Shown: in pieces, positions 59,186 to 64,000 of the stretch
Layout: each line of letters opens with the position of its first letter
Position numbering within the stretch: the stretch's first letter is position 1
Source: Halichondria panicea
Lineage: Eukaryota > Porifera > Demospongiae > Suberitida > Halichondriidae
DNA: 64,000 nucleotides
Assembly (NCBI RefSeq): GCF_963675165.1
Contig: NC_087383.1
Location: forward strand, 2,820,979-2,884,978
Direction: 5' to 3'
Made by a program: the position numbers and the translations under genes
The notes under the pieces: model-generated
Told to the model about the DNA's origin: nothing
What the model saw: only the letters and a program-made list of their open reading frames with translations
Database searches by the model: none

Positions 59186-60305
59186 ACGCACGTGTTGAGA
59201 GGAATCTTGTCCTTGTTGGCATGGTGATCTACGAGACGATGCCAGAGTGGGGCCACATCCAACTGTGTGCTGGGCTCTCGTATGAGGAGCAATTGGACGA
59301 GGGAGGCAAACAGTTGCCCTGGGAACGCCGTCTCTAGCACTGATGCGTGACAGGTGTCAGCCACCGCCCTCAAACACTTGACCAGGGAGGTAGTCAACAT
59401 GGGGCTGCATAATAAAGGAGAGAATACAATTATGGAAGCTTAAACACTTAGTAATGCACGCAGTCTATTGTGCATGGTCACATAATTATAAGCAGATCAT
59501 CCTCTATAATATAGTCTACTAAAGGTTACTGCTATAAACAGGATTCACGAAGGCACCAGAATCAGAGAACACGTACATGTACAAACAGTGTTTATGACAG
59601 GAAACTAAACACATACATGTACACAAATAGCTAAATGAAGCAACAGCTTTAAAATACAATTCTCACCTGTTTTGAGTGTCCTAAGCTGCCAGAGGATGTA
59701 CAGGCAGTCCAGTGGTGGCTCCGCTATCAAGACCCCCTGAGGCCACGGGTACATAAGAGTTGATGAGCCCCAGTATATCTGGCTTGTGATAGTCGGAAAG
59801 GACTCCTGCAAACTCCCCCACAGTGATAGTGATGGATTGCTGAAAGGTCAGAGAGGACGTGAGGTCGGAGGGGCCATCTGAAACAGTTTCTATGGAGATA
59901 CGGAGGTGGCGGACCAGTGTATGGAATATATCCAGTACAGACGGCCCTGCATGAGTGGACACAAGCTAAGTAATGTAAATACATTATGCAGATTTAAAGC
60001 GTGGAATTAAACCGTGTCAAAACATACATGTACACGTGCAGTCATGCAAAAACTTTAATAACAGTTATGAAAGCATCTACGTATGAAGAATAAATGCGTA
60101 TAGCCTTCTTTAGAAAATGGCCCAAAAATAGTGTTGAAACCATACAAGTACTTTACCATGGAGACTCACCTAGAGAGCTGTCTGCTGCCACGGTAACACA
60201 CTTAGAGAGTGTGCCGAGGATCCCTTGTTTGGTCTCCCAGGACTCCTTCACCTTGGCATCCAGGTGGTCCACCAGCGACTGGACGGCCTTGTACTGATCC
60301 TGTCT

Positions 60306-60385
60306 CTGTGGGGGTACGTGTACAGTGGATAATGTACACTGGGGGGCTGTGGGGGGATAAGATAATGTAGACTGGGGGGTACATG
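60306..60385. repeat. short 39-bp minisatellite, EFR3-C intron 6
   Basis: Two to three units; compare 30256-30990. Confidence 0.7.
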
Positions 60386-62551
60386 TCTACACTGTAAGTG
60401 GACACTAGAGGGAACAATTGAAATGCTTGAATAAACAATCCTGTTCAGAAAGTGATGGAGTATGTTGGACCTGAAAGCTATCAATGTTACACAACAGAAC
60501 AAAGCAGAGAGCAACAGAATACTTTTGACAGTCTGTTATGGACAGTCAAGTCAGAATTTTACAGTCGACCGTACACGACCATAAGTATCAAGCATGGTGC
60601 ACTAATAATAATACACTATGGTGAGAACCGTTTCCAAGTTGGCCACCAGTATATACGTGTACCTGCATGGCTTCCACGACGATGACGTACACACCAGCTG
60701 TGAATTCCTTGTCTGATATCCATAGTTTGTTTACGTCAAAGTGTCTACAAGGGAAGCAATGGAGTGTTACACACAGGAAATGAGACAATGGTTGTCATGG
60801 TACTAGACCTGCTGAGACAACATTGCACAATAAGAAGTGCAGCGAGAACAGTAACTCGAGTCACCCTGTATTACAATACGTACGTACACTGTATACATAT
60901 ACATTAGGGAAACCACCTTGCCTACAAGTAGCACCTACGCACACGAGGCATTGACTGACTTACTGCAGTATTGGCTTGAGGACACTATCGATGTGAGAGA
61001 GTCCGGCAAAAGTGATGAGCTCAGTGAGACTGAGCTCAGTGAGACTATCCTGAGAGTACCCTCCCAGACTGTCCCCCTCCTCCACAACAGGCTGGATCTC
61101 ACCAGACTCTCTGTCAGAGTGGGAGGGGGGTTACTATGGGCACACACGGCATACTCATACACATTGCCTAAGGCCACCAATGGGTAATGGTGCGTGTACG
61201 TCGCTCATTGAAGCTACAGTATGTATGATTGTGTATTAGCCAGTGCTCCAGGAGCAGCAACTTGTAGATACTATTAATGTTATTACATAATTATAGTATA
61301 CCTTGACTGGGCGACACTGTGACTGTGCATATTGAAGAGGAAGGGCGGCACTATCTTGTTCATGTGATCAAGGTCCCAAATGTTCATCTGGAGGTTGTCT
61401 TGCCGACCAATCTTCTTTATTACTCCCCTCAGCCGTTGCAACCCAGCCATCTGCGTCCTGTGTGAGATGTAGTGGGGAGGGGTGGAGTTGGTGATATAAG
61501 CAATGTGATCACAAGTAATGCATGTGGCAGAGCACCCTAAGCGCGGTACAGTTAAAATATGACACCTAACACTTCGAACTGTGGCCACTCAAACTCATTT
61601 CATTTCAAAACAGTGAATGTGCTCATACTCGTGATATTTGTCGGCGTCGTCGACATTCTTGGTGAGGCTAAGAGAGGCAAAGCGGTGGATGAGGAAGTCG
61701 TACTGTCTGTGGTAGGGGGTGTTCCCTTCCTCTCGCTCGGCAAATTTCACAAACTGTGTGTGTGGAGGAAGGGTCGTCAATGTGTTGTATACACAATACA
61801 CTATTAACAAAATGAAAAGTATATGTACATGCAATCTAATCGTGAAGATACACGTTCACTCTCTGCACTCACTCACCCACCCACCCACCCACACACTCTA
61901 CTCACACACCCACTCCCACACCCCCCTACTCACCGAATTGGTGGCCAGTTCTGTGTTGCTAGTTTCCAGCATATTATGCAGTATATCCAGGTAGCTATCC
62001 ACAATCAACTGGAGCTTTCGTGAGTCACAGGCTGACAGCAGCTTCTCCGTCACTTGCAGAGCCACACTCACATGCCTGGGGGGAGGGAGGGGCATGAAAA
62101 TGGTATTTTGTACCACGTTTGTGAGAAAGCCATTGGATACTATAGTTGTATCATAGATATAACATTTAAAGTTCCCAGCCAAATAAGATACATCATTTTC
62201 TGTTCCGGAGGTACGGGGATGGTCGATAAATTTCCCTAGCTATACATGACATGTCGACATTGTATACTGTACAGGTATGTCTCTGAAATAGTCGTCTAAC
62301 CCGTTTCTCTCTCTTTTGCAGGCTCTGACGCAGTCTCAGAGCGAGGTACTCTCTAATATTGTCCAGATGGTCAGGGGAGGTTTGAACAAAGAAGAGCAGC
62401 TTGTCTATATTAGCAGACACAGGTGTGGGTGTTTGAGGGTCCTCTGGGAAGAGCCCATCAACCAGCCGTTTGTAGCGAGGTTTGGGGCAGCAGAAGCACG
62501 TCGCCATAGTTAGATCTAGTTCTGTGTCTTGATTGATTGTAGACCTAGCAT

Positions 62552-63211
62552 TTATTTGTAAAACGTAGAGCAGAGGTTTTTATGTAGTATGTTGGCAACC
62601 CTGCGCTTTCTTCTGGGTTTCTCACCCGTATCGTTTGAGGTACCCCCGAACGAGTCGGGTAAGAACTCAGCTAGTTCGATAAATTCCCCTTTTTCCGATT
62701 TTTTAGATAGTTTGTCGGGAATGGGGATGGCATTCTGGCCTACATTGACCGTATATGGAATAATGCTTGGTATCGTCGGTAATGTGGGGAGGCTCATGCG
62801 GGTTTGAGTACGGGGGGCACTAGTGGATACGAGGGGAACATGTGCTAGTGAGGTACTTGACATACCTGCCGTTCCGGTGCTGACAACAGGGCCTGAGGTG
62901 GGACTCCGTGGGGTACCCGAGCCGGAAGCAGAGATGGTTGGGATCGAGGGTGGGACTGATGGTGAGACTGATGAGGGGCCGGCTGTGGGACAGTGTTGTT
63001 GGACTGCTGCCTGAATCCGCTGGTCCATTGCGGTGATGATCGTTGGTAACACCGCGCCGAAGGCTGCCTGGACAGAATTGGCAATCATGGTGTTGAGAGT
63101 TGTCGGAGTTGTCGTCGGGTTGGTGGAACTGATCGGCGGTGTTCCAGTTGAGGATGTGCTCCAGGAGGTAGTGGTCATCTTCTTATAGAGAATTACAGGA
63201 TAGATCAGCAA
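62552..63211 (-). pseudogene. gag-like retroelement ORF fragment, copy C
   Basis: 219-codon open frame like the copy at 2243-2902 (IPIPDKLSKK, GEFIELAEFLPDSF, PRRKRR). It is 45 bases upstream of EFR3-C. Frame intact. Confidence 0.5.
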
Positions 63212-63365
63212 GAGAAATCTTGAGAATTATAGGATAGACCCAGAAGAGAAGTTTTCTAATTCGTTTGTTCTTTCACTGACTGCCTGACCACGTGTTCCTT
63301 GCGCATGCCAGTACCGTGTTGGTTGCAATTGGTATTCTGAGAGAGCTAGCTGCAAGGCACAGATT

Positions 63366-64000
63366 TATTTGCTGGAATGGCCACTAAAGAGCAGAACCAA
63401 GGTATAAAGACTGTCATGTTTCCTATAAAGGATAAACCCAATGATTGCTAAAGCATAAAACCCTCATTGGTGATTGCTAACCTTGTGTGCTTGCTATCTA
63501 TTTCAGAGCTCACAATTGACGATCTGAAGACAGAAATGAAACTGACTGATGAGCAGCTCAATACAGCAATACAAGAACCAGATCTACCCGAGTTAGCAGC
63601 ATGTTTCGATAACACTGATGATTATCTTGAAAAGCTGGAGCTGTCAATGGAGCTGCCCTCTATCAACTTCTGAATACAAACAATTCCCTTGAATGTCTTA
63701 ATTTGTCTGGTAACACATTGACTAACTGTCGTCACATTGCTGCTGGACTTGCAGCCAATAAGACTCTGAGAAGATTGGACTTGTAAACTGACTGATCAGA
63801 GTATCGAGGAGCTATCAACTGGACTGATCAACAAGATTGAAACACTGCACATTTATGATGGAACAGAAGATGGAATGAAGACGCTTGCCAGACATCTAAC
63901 TGACACTATTGGTGATACCCGACCACCTAATTAATATTCTGTATCGAGACAGCATTCAGGGACGCTAACAAAGAGAGGAAGAGAAATGGACTGCCTGAGA
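63366..64000 (+). pseudogene. deleted NLR (Death start fused to last LRRs), copy 4, right edge
   Basis: Exon 1 begins at 63378 (MATKEQNQ) and the Death exon at about 63507, with the same fusion and stop (ELSMELPSINF) as the copies at 3068 and 21154. An extra 8-base deletion in the LRR (near 63783) creates a further stop. Runs off the window. Confidence 0.85.

Larger units (their letters stand above)
58573..62507 (-). pseudogene. EFR3: EFR3 homologue copy C, 10 exons, nonsense and frameshift
   Basis: Exons: 62301-62507, 61934-62075, 61629-61753, 61302-61457, 60964-61110, 60663-60744, 60170-60305, 59667-59946, 59192-59404, 58573-58991. The protein order matches EFR3 as in copies A and B (MATCFCCPKPRYKRLVDGLF to FTNLLELAKALCTS). 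Lesions: an extra base at the start of exon 2, an in-frame TAG near the end of exon 8 (HPLAA-stop where copy B has HPLAPQDTQNR), and an extra base in exon 10 near 58754. Exon 5 has a 15-base in-frame duplication (SLTELSLTEL). No C-terminal exons were found; kinesin-tail fragments lie there instead. Confidence 0.85.

Noticed and set aside
1-64000. tRNA, rRNA or other structured RNA genes
   Set aside because: No cloverleaf, GGTTCRANNCC box or rRNA-like sequence was recognised by eye on either strand.

Overview
The window is animal genomic DNA: multi-exon genes with GT-AG introns, AT-rich spacers, minisatellites and many short inverted-repeat transposons. Full-length Death-NACHT-LRR genes in tandem, the many short TATAATTATA and TACATGTA words, and very short introns all suggest a demosponge (Amphimedon-like). 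That species call is an inference, not something the sequence proves.

The whole 64 kb is a nested tandem duplication. One module reads, left to right: an EFR3 homologue (minus strand), a truncated gag-like retroelement ORF (minus) just upstream of it, a Death-NACHT-LRR (NLR) gene or remnant (plus) pointing the opposite way, then decaying minus-strand exons of a kinesin motor, coiled-coil tail and an unrecognised C-terminal region. EFR3 copies start at 2198, 35452 and 62507, so the large unit is about 33 kb and then 27 kb. Inside it the NLR plus kinesin-tail sub-unit has been re-duplicated.

Layout: 1-2198 EFR3-A (no lesion seen); 2243-2902 gag-like ORF; 3068-3690 deleted NLR; 3954-8862 kinesin/tail copy 1; 9845-12820 full NLR1 plus an extra LRR piece to 13114; 13741-19214 tail/kinesin copy 2; 20169-20951 and 21154-22050 two deleted NLRs; 22317-23895 tail copy 3; 24590-25715 28-bp minisatellite; 26863-35452 EFR3-B (frameshifted, full of transposons); 35520-36155 gag-like ORF; 36456-39397 full NLR2; 40056-47614 tail/kinesin copy 4; 48606-51544 full NLR3; 52156-53745 tail copy 5; 55032-56898 second 28-bp minisatellite; 58573-62507 EFR3-C (nonsense and frameshift); 62552-63211 gag-like ORF; 63366-64000 deleted NLR.

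The three intact NLRs are predicted to be cytosolic innate sensors: an N-terminal Death domain, a NACHT ATPase with Walker A and B motifs, and C-terminal leucine-rich repeats. They are nearly identical except at the exposed LRR beta-strand residues and in one NACHT block, where whole codons differ. EFR3 is the plasma-membrane scaffold that anchors PI4-kinase III-alpha. Its head-to-head placement with NLRs, duplicated three times, is the most unusual architecture here. Most kinesin and tail exons carry private frameshifts or stops and are best read as pseudogenes carried along by the duplications.
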